Shown: positions 32,924 to 43,378 of the stretch, one piece after another
Layout of the letters: the number at the start of each line of letters is the position of its first letter
How positions within the stretch are numbered: position 1 is the stretch's first letter
Assembly: GCA_013176395.1 (NCBI GenBank)
Contig: JABMLP010000007.1
Location: forward strand, 1,426,001-1,490,000
Direction: 5' to 3'
DNA length: 64,000 bases
Source of the DNA: Venturia oleaginea
Lineage: Eukaryota > Ascomycota > Dothideomycetes > Venturiales > Venturiaceae
The notes under the pieces: generated by a model
Told to the model about the DNA's origin: nothing
What the model saw: only the letters and a program-made list of their open reading frames with translations
The model's database searches: none
Translations under genes and position numbers: made by a program

Positions 32924-34018
32924 GATGAGATCCTAAACCTGCTTGGGATTGACTGAGATGAGGTGAGAACTGAAGTGTAGTGTGTACACCCATGAAAGTG
33001 GATGCAGCTCAACCTTAAGGAAAATATGTTTCATGCTACCAGAGATAAATCAGGAGCCTTATCTCCAGTCACCGGTTTCCAGAAAGGACCAAGTGCGGGG
33101 TGCCAGGTGGCACATAATGCAGTGCTGAGCAAGGCTGGTGTTTTGAGGCTTTGTGGCAGAGAGGCGGTGCAAAGTTTGGATTTCTTCGTAGGCTGTGTTG
33201 TTACTCTGGTCCGAGGAAAGGGGAGCGGTAGTGCTTGCAAGGCCATTGGAAGTCCTGATGAAGCCACGATGGTTTCGTCGTCGAACATGATGAGGAGATC
33301 GAGTCAAAGGAGGGAAAAGACAAGGAGAACCGTATTTAGTGCTAGGTTAAAATGCCTACGCTGCTGAATTCGGCAATATAAACATATCCTCGCTCGAAAA
33401 CTGTCCCTTTTTTCTTCTGCATTTCAATTATTGTCCATCGAGAGACTGACTTATACCATCTCGAAAACCAATATCGGTAGTTGCAAACCAATAAACATTT
33501 TCCAATGCTCACAAACCAAAGGAGAAAAAAATAATGGTGCACAGAATACGGAATAAGAAGAGCTTTAAAGGCCTCCAGAATCTACCCAGTGCCAATACCT
33601 CCCATCGTCCCTATCTCCCTCCCAACGCTCCACAATATCTTAGGAATGGATTTAGGAAAGCGATGAGAAAGGTCCAATATTCGGTGAGGGATTGTGTGTC
33701 CATTTTGATAGCTTGTTCTACCACAGCACTGTCGATTCCTTAGCACTGTCAATTCCTTATGACATTAGTGAAAAGTCAGAATCAATTTTGTCTTTCTTCC
33801 GGCGAAGACGGTCGCATCACGGGTGATACAACGATCTTACACCTTCCACGAAATTGATTTTTGAGTACCATTCGAATGTCATTCAGGACAGAGGATGCCT
33901 CTCCTAGGTGACCTATGTACCACGTTCTCGACTGAGGACCTAATCTGAAACTCTCTTCTACTCCTCGCCCATGCCACGCAAATTGTACCCACTTCAAAAT
34001 CATTAATCCGACTCATTT
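32924..34018. other. intergenic, no supported gene
   Basis: Promoter side of the former AAA gene and 3' flank of the Sec14 gene. An open minus-strand frame of 85 codons at 33031-33288 (MFDDETIVASSG) has no recognisable motif and no support. Confidence 0.4.
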
Positions 34019-35107
34019 TCATGCCGTCGCAGTATCTGGCACTGGCGCCGCAGGAGCGGCTGGCTTCGCGAATTGAGGATCTTGCCATGGGCCTTCATCA
34101 CTGAGTTCGCAACCACCAGCGCAAGCACAAGTTCCACCAAAACGTTTAGGGAGGTTCTCCGCTGGAATCTGCGCTTTCAACTCTTTCTCGAATCCGGATC
34201 CTAGAACATGGATCTTTGCCACGGTGACTGGATCCAAAAATTTCTTGATGACACTGAAGACCCCTGAGAAGCCCCATGGAGCGTTGATGATGTATAATTT
34301 TCCTAGTCTTTCTGGGTAGTAATTTTGTGATATGGCCGAGGCTCGTTGTAGGTATCCGTACACGGAAGACATCGAGGTGAGACCGACTCCCTTTGCGTCC
34401 ACTAGCAGCAATTATTAGTTTCAAGATATGCCAGTGTTGTATAGCATGTCTTACTGATAGTGCAACACGTTTCCAGCAAGACTCCTGATTTCCTGCTGCA
34501 TGCAGGCAGACGCGGGTCTGCGAGCTTCTCGTACTCAACAACCAAGTTCTGCAACATACGGTCGTCGGTGGTGATTTTCGCAAGCTTGGCCAGATCGATC
34601 TTGCCCAATTGCTCAATGTAAACAGGTCGGCCATCCTTGTCCGTCTTGTGGTAGTATTGTGGGTAGAATTCGAAGACTTGGGGTTTCTCGGTGTACACGA
34701 AGTTCTGGGCCAAGTCGTTTACACCCTTTCCTCCAAATGTTTTGCGCCAATTCTCGCAGTCAACAAACCTAGGAAGTTTAGCGGGGTCAACAAGCAGGCT
34801 GGAGTGAGCTTGCTAACATCTTCTTAGCAAGTTCGACGTTGAATTTTCGTGCGCGGAGAAATCGTAACTGATGTACTGGTCAATCTGTGCCTCCTCTCTT
34901 GCCAGCGAGACAGCGTACCAACGAGAGGGTGTCGAGATTCTCCTTGAAGCCTTCCGACTCCAACATCATCCGTAGTTGGCTAACCTGGGCATCTTGCTGC
35001 TCGGTCGTGTAGCCAGAGTGACCGCTCTGCGGTGCAGCGGCGATGATTGGGAAGTCGTAGCGGTCGTAGGTCGCGTCGAGCTTCGGTTCGTGCTGTTGGA
35101 GAGCCAT
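34019..35107 (-). CDS. sec14: Sec14-like phosphatidylinositol/phosphatidylcholine transfer protein
   Basis: Exons 35107-34919, 34867-34818, 34768-34455 and 34401-34019 on the minus strand are all in frame, giving 311 aa, the usual size. The CRAL-TRIO N part reads [24 protein letters not shown]. The lipid-binding domain has [80 protein letters not shown] and [12 protein letters not shown], ending [11 protein letters not shown]. Sec14 proteins exchange PI and PC and link lipid supply to Golgi secretion. The second exon is only 50 nt. It matches canonical Sec14 along its length, but the C-terminal Ala/Pro tail is short. It may be the main ortholog or a paralog. Confidence 0.9.
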
Positions 35108-36038
35108 GGTTACGTTATATATGTGTGGTATGCAGGGGAATACGTAGTATTGAGGATTTATATTCAATGGATGGGTGCGCAAAGAGTTGGGTTCTGGTGT
35201 AGCGGGAGTTGTCCCCTTTCTATTTGGATCAGACCCAACTTCGGAAATGACGTTTGCCGATCTAGCTCGCACAGCCACTGGCCAAAAGCCAAAAGAATCA
35301 AAGTAAAATGTTCCTCTATGGAACAGGTGCTGGCGTTCAATGTAATAAAAAAACCGTTGGCATCTCCATGCTAATCAACGTGACTAGAGTTGAACGTGCC
35401 GAATTTGCTTCTTCTCGTCTAGCACACCCAGCGGGCCCCTCATTACTCAAGAAGCTGTGTATTCTGCAACCCATTTCTTGGAGTACTGTCCTTCGAACTC
35501 CTCTCGAAACTGACCATCACTTTAGAGCCTCGAAACTCCCAAGCATAGGCGGATAATAGAAGTTTGGAATATAAGCTAGACGTATTTAACGACAAGTATC
35601 GAATACGAAAGTTGAAAAAGAGACTGCAGTCCATCTCGTGATTATCGAGATCCCCAGGAAATAACTATCTACAACCTTGCGACACTAAAAACTGCGGCGG
35701 TAGTGGAGGTGTAGATATCGTATTATGACTCGAATCGACATCACCTATATAAACTCCCCTATGCAAGTCGTTCTCTTATCAATACTTCACATGTCGTCCA
35801 TCTCTATTTCTTTTCTACGACTTCAAAAAAACATCTTGTCCGCAGCGCCTCGGAATGTTCAGCGCAAGACCTTGCAGAACCCCTCCATTGACTTCACTAG
35901 TACACTACACATATTCATCTCAAAATCAGCGCCATCTGTCTTTACTTGATCACATAGCCTCGTTAAACAGTCTGCAAACAACGGTTTCCGCAATCTCGTG
36001 CAGCCCAGCACTTCGGTAGACAAAGACGATACTCCACC
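35108..36038. other. divergent promoter region
   Basis: Lies between the Sec14-like gene (minus) and the reductase (plus), so it contains both promoters. No coding signal. Confidence 0.5.
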
Positions 36039-37085
36039 ATGGCTCCAAACCCAAAAGATGAACTCGTGGTGGTCACAGGAGGAACCGGTTTTGTTGGTGC
36101 CTGGTGTATTGTCAAGCTCCTCGAAGCAGGCTACCGTGTCCGAACGACAATCCGTGCACCGAAAGGCGAAGAAAAGGTTCGTGGAATGCTGAAAATAGCC
36201 GACTTTCCTGATCCCATGACCCCAAATCTCACTTTCACTACTGCCGATCTTGTGAGAGACGACGGGTGGCCAGCTGCAGTCAAGGATGCGACATACATTC
36301 TTCATATTGCCTCGCCAGTTCCCATGAGCGCGCCGACGCACGAGGACGATCTCATTATCCCGGCTCGAGACGGCGCTTTACGAGTTCTTCGTACGGCTCG
36401 CGAGGCTGGCGTCAAACGAGTAGTCCTAACCAGTTCGTTCGCTGCAATTGGCTTTGGCCTGCCGCCTTCCAGAAAACCCTTCACGGAAGAGGACTGGACT
36501 GATACCTCCGACCCATCAATAGCAGCTTACATTAAGAGCAAGACACTGGCCGAACGAGCGGCGTGGGACTTCGTCGCCAGAGAAGGTGGAGGCATGGAAC
36601 TCGTAACAATCAATCCCCCAGGAATCTACGGGCCAGTCCTTGGCAAAGATCTCCCTTTATCTGTCCATATCATCCCAAAGCTTCTTACTGGCGGAGTGCC
36701 AGTCGCGCCACATGTTATGTTTGGTATCGTTGATGTACGAGACGTCGCTGACCTCCATCTTCTTGCCATGACGGATCCAAAGGCAAAGGGGGAACGCTTT
36801 CTTGCCAATTCGCCGCCATCGTTGACGGTTCTGGAAATCTCCAAGGTTTTGAGGGAGAGATTGGGACCCGCTGCTAGCAAATGTCCTACTCGTGCCGTGC
36901 CTAATTTTGTTATCAAGCTGGCTGCGATGGTGAGTGCTGATATGGCGAGGATTGCTCCGCAAGTCGGAAAGCAGGTACACATGAGCAATGAAAAGGCAAA
37001 GACGGTACTGGGGTGGCAACCGAGGTCGAGTAGCAGTGCTGTTGTTGCTACAGCTGAGAGTATGATCAAGCTTGGCATTGTGTGA
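36039..37085 (+). CDS. NAD(P)-dependent extended SDR, dihydroflavonol-reductase/aldehyde-reductase type
   Basis: Uninterrupted frame of 348 aa. A Rossmann motif, VVVTGGTGFVGAWCI, lies near residue 10-24, followed by the ADLVRDDGW strand and LHIASPVP. The catalytic Ser is in VVLTSSFAAIG near residue 131. The YxxxK pair is in AAYIKSKTLAE near residue 167, then NPPGIYGPVLG and a substrate-binding FGIVDVRDVADLHLLAM. This is the extended SDR layout of fungal NAD-dependent epimerase/dehydratase-like reductases, which typically reduce aldehydes or ketones with NADPH. The substrate cannot be told. A decayed relative lies about 400 bp downstream. No signal peptide, so probably cytosolic. Confidence 0.9.
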   Translation: MAPNPKDELVVVTGGTGFVGAWCIVKLLEAGYRVRTTIRAPKGEEKVRGMLKIADFPDPMTPNLTFTTADLVRDDGWPAAVKDATYILHIASPVPMSAPTHEDDLIIPARDGALRVLRTAREAGVKRVVLTSSFAAIGFGLPPSRKPFTEEDWTDTSDPSIAAYIKSKTLAERAAWDFVAREGGGMELVTINPPGIYGPVLGKDLPLSVHIIPKLLTGGVPVAPHVMFGIVDVRDVADLHLLAMTDPKAKGERFLANSPPSLTVLEISKVLRERLGPAASKCPTRAVPNFVIKLAAMVSADMARIAPQVGKQVHMSNEKAKTVLGWQPRSSSSAVVATAESMIKLGIV

Positions 37086-37496
37086 GCGATCATTCGGCTC
37101 ACCTGAAGAGGTCTGGGTGTGATTGACATGTAAATGAGCAATATCATTGTAGGTCAAATCCTTATGATCAACTCATTTCTCTTCAACAGAACCAAGGGTT
37201 CCACTCCTCGAATTCCGTGCGAATATGCTTACAGAGCCGCGACAAATTCCTAACCAAATCTTCATGTTTGAAACCAACATCATCTGATCTGACACGTATT
37301 CGAATTCAGCTTGCTCGGTAGGATAATCCGCGGTCATGAGAAATGCAGTAGCACGGTAATTCTTGAATTTATTAACTCTCGAGGAGTAGCCAAGTCCAGC
37401 ATCATCTACAACTTGAGATCTAGATCGATAATCCTTCCGGAAAAATCATTTGCTGAACTCGCCAGGAATTTATTGATATCACTCTTGGGTAGATAG
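37086..37496. other. intergenic between reductase and its decayed relative
   Basis: No coding signal. Includes the 3' flank of the reductase. Any N-terminal Rossmann segment of the downstream relic is no longer recognisable here. Confidence 0.45.
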
Positions 37497-37880
37497 AGTC
37501 TCACCTTCACCATTGTCCCCGATCTAGCCCGTCTACACGCTTACGACGAAGCCGTCAAAAACGTAAAATACATAATCCACATCGCCGCCCCCCAATGCCC
37601 GACGCCCTCCCCAAGGCCAAGATCCACATACCGTTTTCATCCGCCCAGTTGTACCAGGCACAATCGATATCCTCAGCGTCGCAAATAAAGCAGGAACGAT
37701 CTGCCGAATCATCATAACGAGTTTCCTCGTTACCGTAGTCCCGCTCGCCCAACTCACCGGTCTCGAATTCAGCTCACGCCCAGCTCAGCCAACCGACCGC
37801 ATCGAATTAAGTGAAGGTCCTTATGGAAGCGAGTTTGCAGCTTACGCCGCTTCGAAAGTGGCACGAGTGCCCACTGGCGA
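37497..37880 (+). pseudogene. decayed NAD-dependent reductase (SDR) relic
   Basis: Reads FTIVPDLARLHAYDEAVKN, then KYIIHIAAP. After a phase change it reads PGTIDILSVANKAGT, then IIITSF, and later FAAYAASKVARVP, which keeps a Y-x3-K. These match the middle of extended SDR proteins. The glycine-rich N-terminus is missing, frames change, and no full-length reading exists. It lies next to an intact family member, but it resembles a different subgroup (VPDL..AYDEA) rather than a recent copy. Confidence 0.7.
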
Positions 37881-38217
37881 CTGTTCAATACATCTCGCAG
37901 CACCAAGACCAGTTTGCCCTCTGCGCATTGGCTGGCTATTGTCTGTTTTGCCTTAACCTCCTACGAGTCCCCAATGCTGGTGCTTCCACTGTTACAAGCC
38001 TTGCTGTCACTGCCGGCTTTAGTGTGAAAGATATTGGAGAAGGAGTTTTGGAAAGTACACGGGCTACTTCAAGCTTGGATGGCGCACAAAACAATGACTG
38101 TGTGCGCACCTTGTTCACGCGTTGTGGGATTGGGATAAAACATCGTTCTGAAGTTTTGTTCAAGCCCAAAGGTAGCTATGTCAAAACCAAGTATTATGCG
38201 ACTAATGCATATCCATC
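37881..38217. other. no gene seen
   Basis: Sequence following the reductase relic; only a short unsupported frame ending at 38219. Confidence 0.4.
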
Positions 38218-38660
38218 CTGACTAACTTCCCAAAATATTTCTGTGCCCTTTCTTTCTTCCACTTTCCCAGTGTCCCTCCACATCCTCCGTAACGGAAAGA
38301 ATCAACTGCGTTTTTCACGAAAGCATACCATCCGGTTCTTAACACACCTGGAAAGAACAACATTTCGATCCGCGTAGGCTACACCTGTAAGTACGAGTAA
38401 TAGAGGGGAAATGTTGCAAATTTATATCCTTCCTGACGAACTTCCTATCATATTTCTATTTTTTTTACTTCCCCAATGCCCATCCGCATCTCTTTAATGG
38501 ATGACATTTGCTACCTTTCCCTTTCTTTTGCTCGTACTTACAAGTGTAGCCGGATTGAATGTTGTTCTTTCCGGGTGCGGTGCGGTAAGAACCGGATGGG
38601 ACGCTTCGTGAAAAGTGCAGGCTAGCTCTTTCCGTTATCCATGATATAGCCAAAAGGATG
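38218..38660. repeat. imperfect inverted repeat, arms of about 140 bp
   Basis: The stretch 38290-38426 is similar to the reverse complement of 38495-38636. Shared segments include AACGGAAAGA, CATCCGGTTCTTA, GGAAAGAACAACATT and TGTAAGTACGAG. In addition, 38218-38285 resembles 38431-38500 in direct orientation (ACTTCC, ATATTTCT, CATCC). The whole could fold into a long hairpin. It may be the remains of a foldback or MITE-type transposon; no target duplication was identified. Confidence 0.6.
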
Positions 38661-39780
38661 AAGGATGTATCCAGCCGCCTTCACCTAAACTATAGTTTCT
38701 CTGTTCGAAAGCATTGAAGGATTGCTTGTATGCCGGGTCGAATGAATCGCGAGTGCAATGCAGACCCAGTCTGCGTAGGATGGGGGGCCGTAGAGTCCGA
38801 GAATGGTTGCGTTGGTATCAGGAGCTTCGCTGTAGCCAACTTTGTTAGGGAAATCGAGATTATAGGGTGGGGACTTTACTTTTTGTTCCAATGAAGTTTA
38901 GAGGTGGGGATGATAGAGCGGTGTTGGTTGGAATCAGGACGGTAAGCTGTCTATTATACACACACAGTATTCGGCACATGCATGACCATAATGTAAGTAG
39001 CATATATATTAATTGATCCGGGTGGGTCCGGGGAGGACCATACAGCTCCGTCTGATTTCTTGACATTCAACACCGCGCAATCATGCCATTACAGAGCCGA
39101 CGCCGATGCTACAGAAGAGTTTGATATCGAAGACTATTGCTTTCTTATCGAGTCGCACGTAGAACGTGACCTGACGTTCGAAGACGACGCCATTCAAGTA
39201 GTCTCGGGACTATTATATTTATCACCACAAAGCACTCTTAATACGGCGCTCTGGCTGCTTCTAAACTAATTTATATCTGTTTAGTGTTACGGGAGCGATA
39301 GAAGTAGTTGTAAAGCACGTTGACGAGTGTTTAGCCGTACTAGCTATGAGCGAGCGTGATAGAAGTCAAATGGTATTATCTTTCTAAGAGTCAAGACATT
39401 GCGTGAAGAATCTAAGCACAGTGGAGGAATCGCGAGGTAGGTAAGGGATTCCTCGGTTTGTGCGCTAGAATCACGTGTATACCAGTTCATGGTAACACTC
39501 TCAGTGTCACTCCGTGACATTTAGCATTTCTCTATAAGAGAATGATTTTGTTACGCAGAGGCTACGACTCAAAGTAATCTAGCTGGATTTGGCTAATCCG
39601 TACAGTAGGGTTCAAGTGGTCCGGGGTGACAATATCGTATCAAACAAGTGAAGCGAAGCTTGCAAGATATAAGAGTCGTGAATTGTGCTAAGTAACTAAT
39701 AAAGCAATAGCGAAGTAACTAGAGAGTGAAGATACGAGACACTGAGGGAGCAGAGTCTCGTCCTTCATATAGAGATCCAT
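38661..39780. other. AT-leaning intergenic DNA
   Basis: No supported gene. TGTTACGCAG-like sequence at about 39549 recurs at 40171, suggesting fragments of a repeated element, but ends and duplications cannot be defined. Confidence 0.35.
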
Positions 39781-40010
39781 CTCCTAAGAAATCCTAGCTC
39801 TTCAATATGTTCATTTTGTTCAAAACGAACATAATGAAACAAATGAACCTGGATGTTCATTTTGTTCATTTCGCCAAGAATGACGTGATCTTACATCTTC
39901 TATGTAACGATCAACCAATCATAAGGAGATAGAATTGTATGCATTTGAATGCACATGAATGCAATCAAATACATCCGAATACAACCGAATACATGTCCAC
40001 GTAACAGTAT
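39781..40010. repeat. short-motif repeats (GTTCATTTTGTTCA and GAATACA types)
   Basis: TGTTCATTTTGTTCA occurs at about 39808 and 39870, with inverse-like AACAAATGAAC between. A run of GAATGCA and GAATACA words covers about 39935-39995. The sequence is AT-rich and looks like decayed repeat DNA. Confidence 0.5.
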
Positions 40011-40019
40011 AGCAGATTT

Positions 40020-40136
40020 TGTCCTATTCTACCTATATATCTACCTTAAATTGAGCTACCATAGACTAGGTTCTACCAGCTAATTTACTCTTTATAATGT
40101 CCCAACAAGCTTCTATAGGATTAAGATCTGGGAATT
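40020..40136 (-). pseudogene. relic of a DDE (Tc1/mariner-pogo type) transposase
   Basis: The minus strand reads FPDLNPIEACWDIIKSKLAGRT, then a TAG and SMVAQFKV. The segment PDLNPIE..W is the hallmark around the third catalytic acid of Tc1/mariner-like DDE transposases. Stops flank and interrupt it, including a TAG where a Trp is common, as repeat-induced point mutation would produce. Only this piece is recognisable. Confidence 0.6.
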
Positions 40137-40149
40137 AAAAAGGATAGGT

Positions 40150-41587
40150 AGGTAGGAGGAGATTGGTATCTGTTACGCAGTGTTACAAATCACCTCAAGG
40201 CTGAAGAGCAGGAAGGCAGGACTCGCAAAGAATGGTTGGATAACAAGAAGTTATTGCCAGGACTGATAATGGAGGGGAATCCTTCGAGCGCACAGGATGA
40301 GACTGGTGCGACGAAGTCAATCCTAAAGGAAAATAGTACGTGCAGAAGTCACGTGATATTCCTACAGTTTCCACAGGTCTTGGCAAGGCTTACAGGTGTG
40401 GGAAGTGTGGGAAGAGCCAAGAGGTGTGGGAATACACCTTGGCACCCAGAACCAGAACGGTATATAGGGAGGACGTTGGACGGACCTTCCTTTCTCTCTT
40501 CGTGGTTATCTCATGTTATGTTTCTCACATAGGAGCTTCTTCCACCTACTACAGTAGCGACCTTTTACTTAGATACAATCAAGCACAAGTCATATGCACA
40601 CGAAGCAAGCCCACCCCCAACCTTCATACTAACCGACAAGCGTTCAGGATTGATCTGAGGATCAAATCGGTTAGACGACAATTGAATTGGGAGATACATC
40701 GGACGGCTAGGATCGAGTGAGCCTCCAAAGAACCTGAGCAAGGGAAGAAGGTACCTAAGGTAAGTACTTCCAGACTGATATTGCCCTTACCCCAAACCCG
40801 CGGACCAGAACAAGAGAACACAGGTGTCAAGAAGGTCTTGACATAATCAACTGTTTTGAGAAACGAGTTCCCCGTAACATCAGGCCTGAAAAAATCGCCT
40901 TTAGTTGACAGTATCATGCTCTCGCCTATTAGTCTTTCTTTACGAGGTTCTGGGGGCCATGGTAGTACGTAATTAAGTGTTGAAGTCAAGTGTAAGTTAT
41001 AGCTTTTTTAAAGTTCGGATGGAACCCCTCGGCTCCCCGCGCAGTCAATTCTGACACCCCCGTGAGTTCTGTGATAGATAGTTGAAAAGGAAGAGATGTA
41101 ATCTTTCATAGAACTTGAAATAAATTGTTGTATATAATTTCTTCTTTGCCTCGAAGACGGTGTATCGATAGCGGAATACTAGGTCCATTTGATGCGAATT
41201 GAACAATCGCTCTCTTGAATAAAACGCAAGAAGCGTGAAATGTAGTTGTGTCCGTCACACCATCAGCTTGCGTAATCGCCTCTCTTCGGCCTCATATCCA
41301 AGAACAACGTACTGACACGTCAGATCACAGAGATGCTGGTACTCGGTGGCTACAAACGATAAACTGAAGTTTTGGCGGAATATGTTCAGACTTCACGAAA
41401 GATGCACGGCCGTCTGAAAGAGGTTAGGCGTGGATGGAGCGGAGCGGCAACTACGATAGATTATGCAAGTTGTCCAATCCCGCTCACGGTGATTAAAACA
41501 CACTCCAGTCCCCTACCAACCACCCAGCCCGCATTGTATCTGATCGCGCGCGCGTATTGCCATATACTTACGATTATTGCGCTCGCA
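40150..41587. other. intergenic, possible LTR remnant, no gene supported
   Basis: 40171 begins TGTTACGCAG and a matching CGTAACA ends at 40879, with a TATATAG box at about 40461. This would suit a solitary LTR of about 710 bp, but the flanking bases (GTATC and TCAGG) do not form a target duplication. The stretch from 41000 to 41587 precedes the next gene and includes in-frame upstream ATGs from about 41380 that I regard as 5' UTR. Confidence 0.35.
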
Positions 41588-42635
41588 ATGATGCAGTTAT
41601 CCGAGACGACCTCTGCCTCGAATCTTTCCTCTCCCGTCGCCGATGGATCGACCTATGGGACTCCAGGAGCCAAATCCCACTCGGCGGCCTCATCAGAACC
41701 ATCGCCAGCCACGGGGAAACAGAATGAGAATGATCCGCAGATGGTGGTCTCTGCGGGCAAGTCGATCAAGAACATGCTGGTTGATCTGATGGGCGTACTT
41801 GAGCCGCAGGCCAAGAGCAAGATCTTCATCCAGGGAGATGTTACCCTGAAGATTGAGGGACGCGAAGCATACACCATATCTCTCTTCAACGAAGATGGGA
41901 TTGAGCCTTCGAACCTTAAGGTTCAAATTGACCATGCCAAAGTCCCCAGCAAATCTCCGGTCGATCAATCCAATGGCGCGTCGAATCGCAAGCGAGCGCA
42001 AGAGGCATTGAGCCTTTCAGAAGAGGCGGCCGCGTCGCAAAAGCGCAGGAGGATTGACTCTGTGGAAGACAACGAAGACGAATCTAGCGATCCAGTACCG
42101 GAAGAGACAGACGCGACGGCTGTAGCGCGTGTTGAGGATACTTCAGACTCCAATGCATCCATCATGACCAAGCTCCACAGTGTGTCGGCCCAGGTCAAAT
42201 GGGTTGAGGAATGTAGACGAATCGCAGATGAAGCGCACGATGGTCGTGAAGAGCGATGGCGGTCTTCCTCTGCCACATTCCATGACGAGACGCGCAAAGG
42301 ACGGGAACGACATGAGGCCTGGATAGTGCAGGAGATGGCATGGCAGCGCAATATGCTTATTGGCCTGTCCAACGACATGAAGGGTCTTCATTCTATTGGA
42401 CACTCGATGAAGTGGGGTGAGTATATGTGGCCAGTTGCTTTGGGCTCTGTACTGATGAGTATTAGAAACTCCGGCAAGTATGCAACATCCGCCACCACCT
42501 GGACCTCCACTTCCAATGGGGCCAGCTCAGCCTGGACAACCTTCTCATTTCGTCTCATACAATAGCAAGCCTTCTAAAAACGCGACTGGTGCTGCCGGCA
42601 GAGCAAGTGCTGGGACCAATATCAGACCGAAGTGA
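41588..42635 (+). CDS. probable nuclear hypothetical protein, two exons
   Basis: Exons 41588-42416 and 42466-42635, separated by a 49-nt intron with a GTGAGT donor, give 332 aa. Ser/Thr-rich N-terminus, then a folded-looking segment (KNMLVDLMGVLEPQAKSKIFIQGDVTLKI). A basic cluster typical of a nuclear localisation signal (QKRRRIDS) is followed by an acidic run (EDNEDESSD). Next comes a charged helix with many Trp (VKWVEECRRIADEAHDGREERW), and the second exon encodes a Pro-rich tail (MQHPPPPGPPLPMG). I do not recognise the family. The frame extends upstream to 41372, but 41588 is the first ATG giving a plausible N-terminus. Confidence 0.7.
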
Positions 42636-43378
42636 ACTTTGCATGATCATAGTAGTCTGACAGAAGACAACGTCGTTTCGCGACTTATGAGCATGGCACG
42701 GAAGGGCGCGGATTTAATGACTTGGGCATGAAGAAATGCAGCATGATTAACGACTGAATGAAGCATATGCGGCACAGTAGAGAAAAAAGTGGCGAAGGGA
42801 GAAGAGTACTGGGTCAACTCAAGAAAGAGAAGATTGTACTTTTTTTTAAAGTACACTGTAGCCGCATGGACTATGCTATCATGGATGTTGAAGAGTCAAA
42901 AGTGCTGTCTGAGATGAGGGATCCATATTCGTGGGAGCAAAACAGAAAGGGCATCTGCTCGAAATCTGAAAGGGTAGTAGAGATGAATCTACAAAGAGAC
43001 ATCATCTCTTTTCAATCGTAAGGGTCATGTTGAGAAGGAACGCTTCGGCGACGACGCAGGCCAGCTCTTGCCTCGCGGATCAGTCACCACTTCTCCTGCC
43101 ACTTCCTCATGCCCCCCTTCAGCTTTTTCCATCGCAGCTTCACCAGTCACTCGTTCAATTCACATCGCAATTGCGTTTCCACTCGTTTGTTGATGCTCCT
43201 CGACTGCCCCACGACTCTTAGCGATCGATATCTGCAAACATCGCATCGCCCACCACCACCATCATTGTCCTTTCGATCACTCTCTTTTTGCCGCTCATTT
43301 TGGACGTCCCCTTTTGGCGTCGCCTCGATTGGAACCCCAACATCATCATCCAATTACCTGAAGCTGTGAGGCGGCACA
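42636..43378. other. 3' flank and promoter/5' UTR region
   Basis: AT-rich 3' flank to about 42860, then pyrimidine-rich DNA (43070-43350, many TCC and CACC words) directly before the next start codon, typical of a fungal 5' UTR. No gene seen. Confidence 0.45.

Noticed and set aside
33002..33367. Plus-strand frame of 121 codons and the overlapping minus-strand frame of 85 codons
   Set aside because: No motif, splice signal or codon pattern favours either strand.
40171..40879. Possible solitary LTR (TGTTACGCAG to CGTAACA, TATA box at about 40461)
   Set aside because: No matching target duplication at the two ends, and the TGTTACGCAG word also occurs near 39549, so borders cannot be defined.
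41372..41587. N-terminal extension of the 41588 protein from 41372
   Set aside because: The extension has no protein-like character and the Met at 41588 starts a plausible N-terminus.
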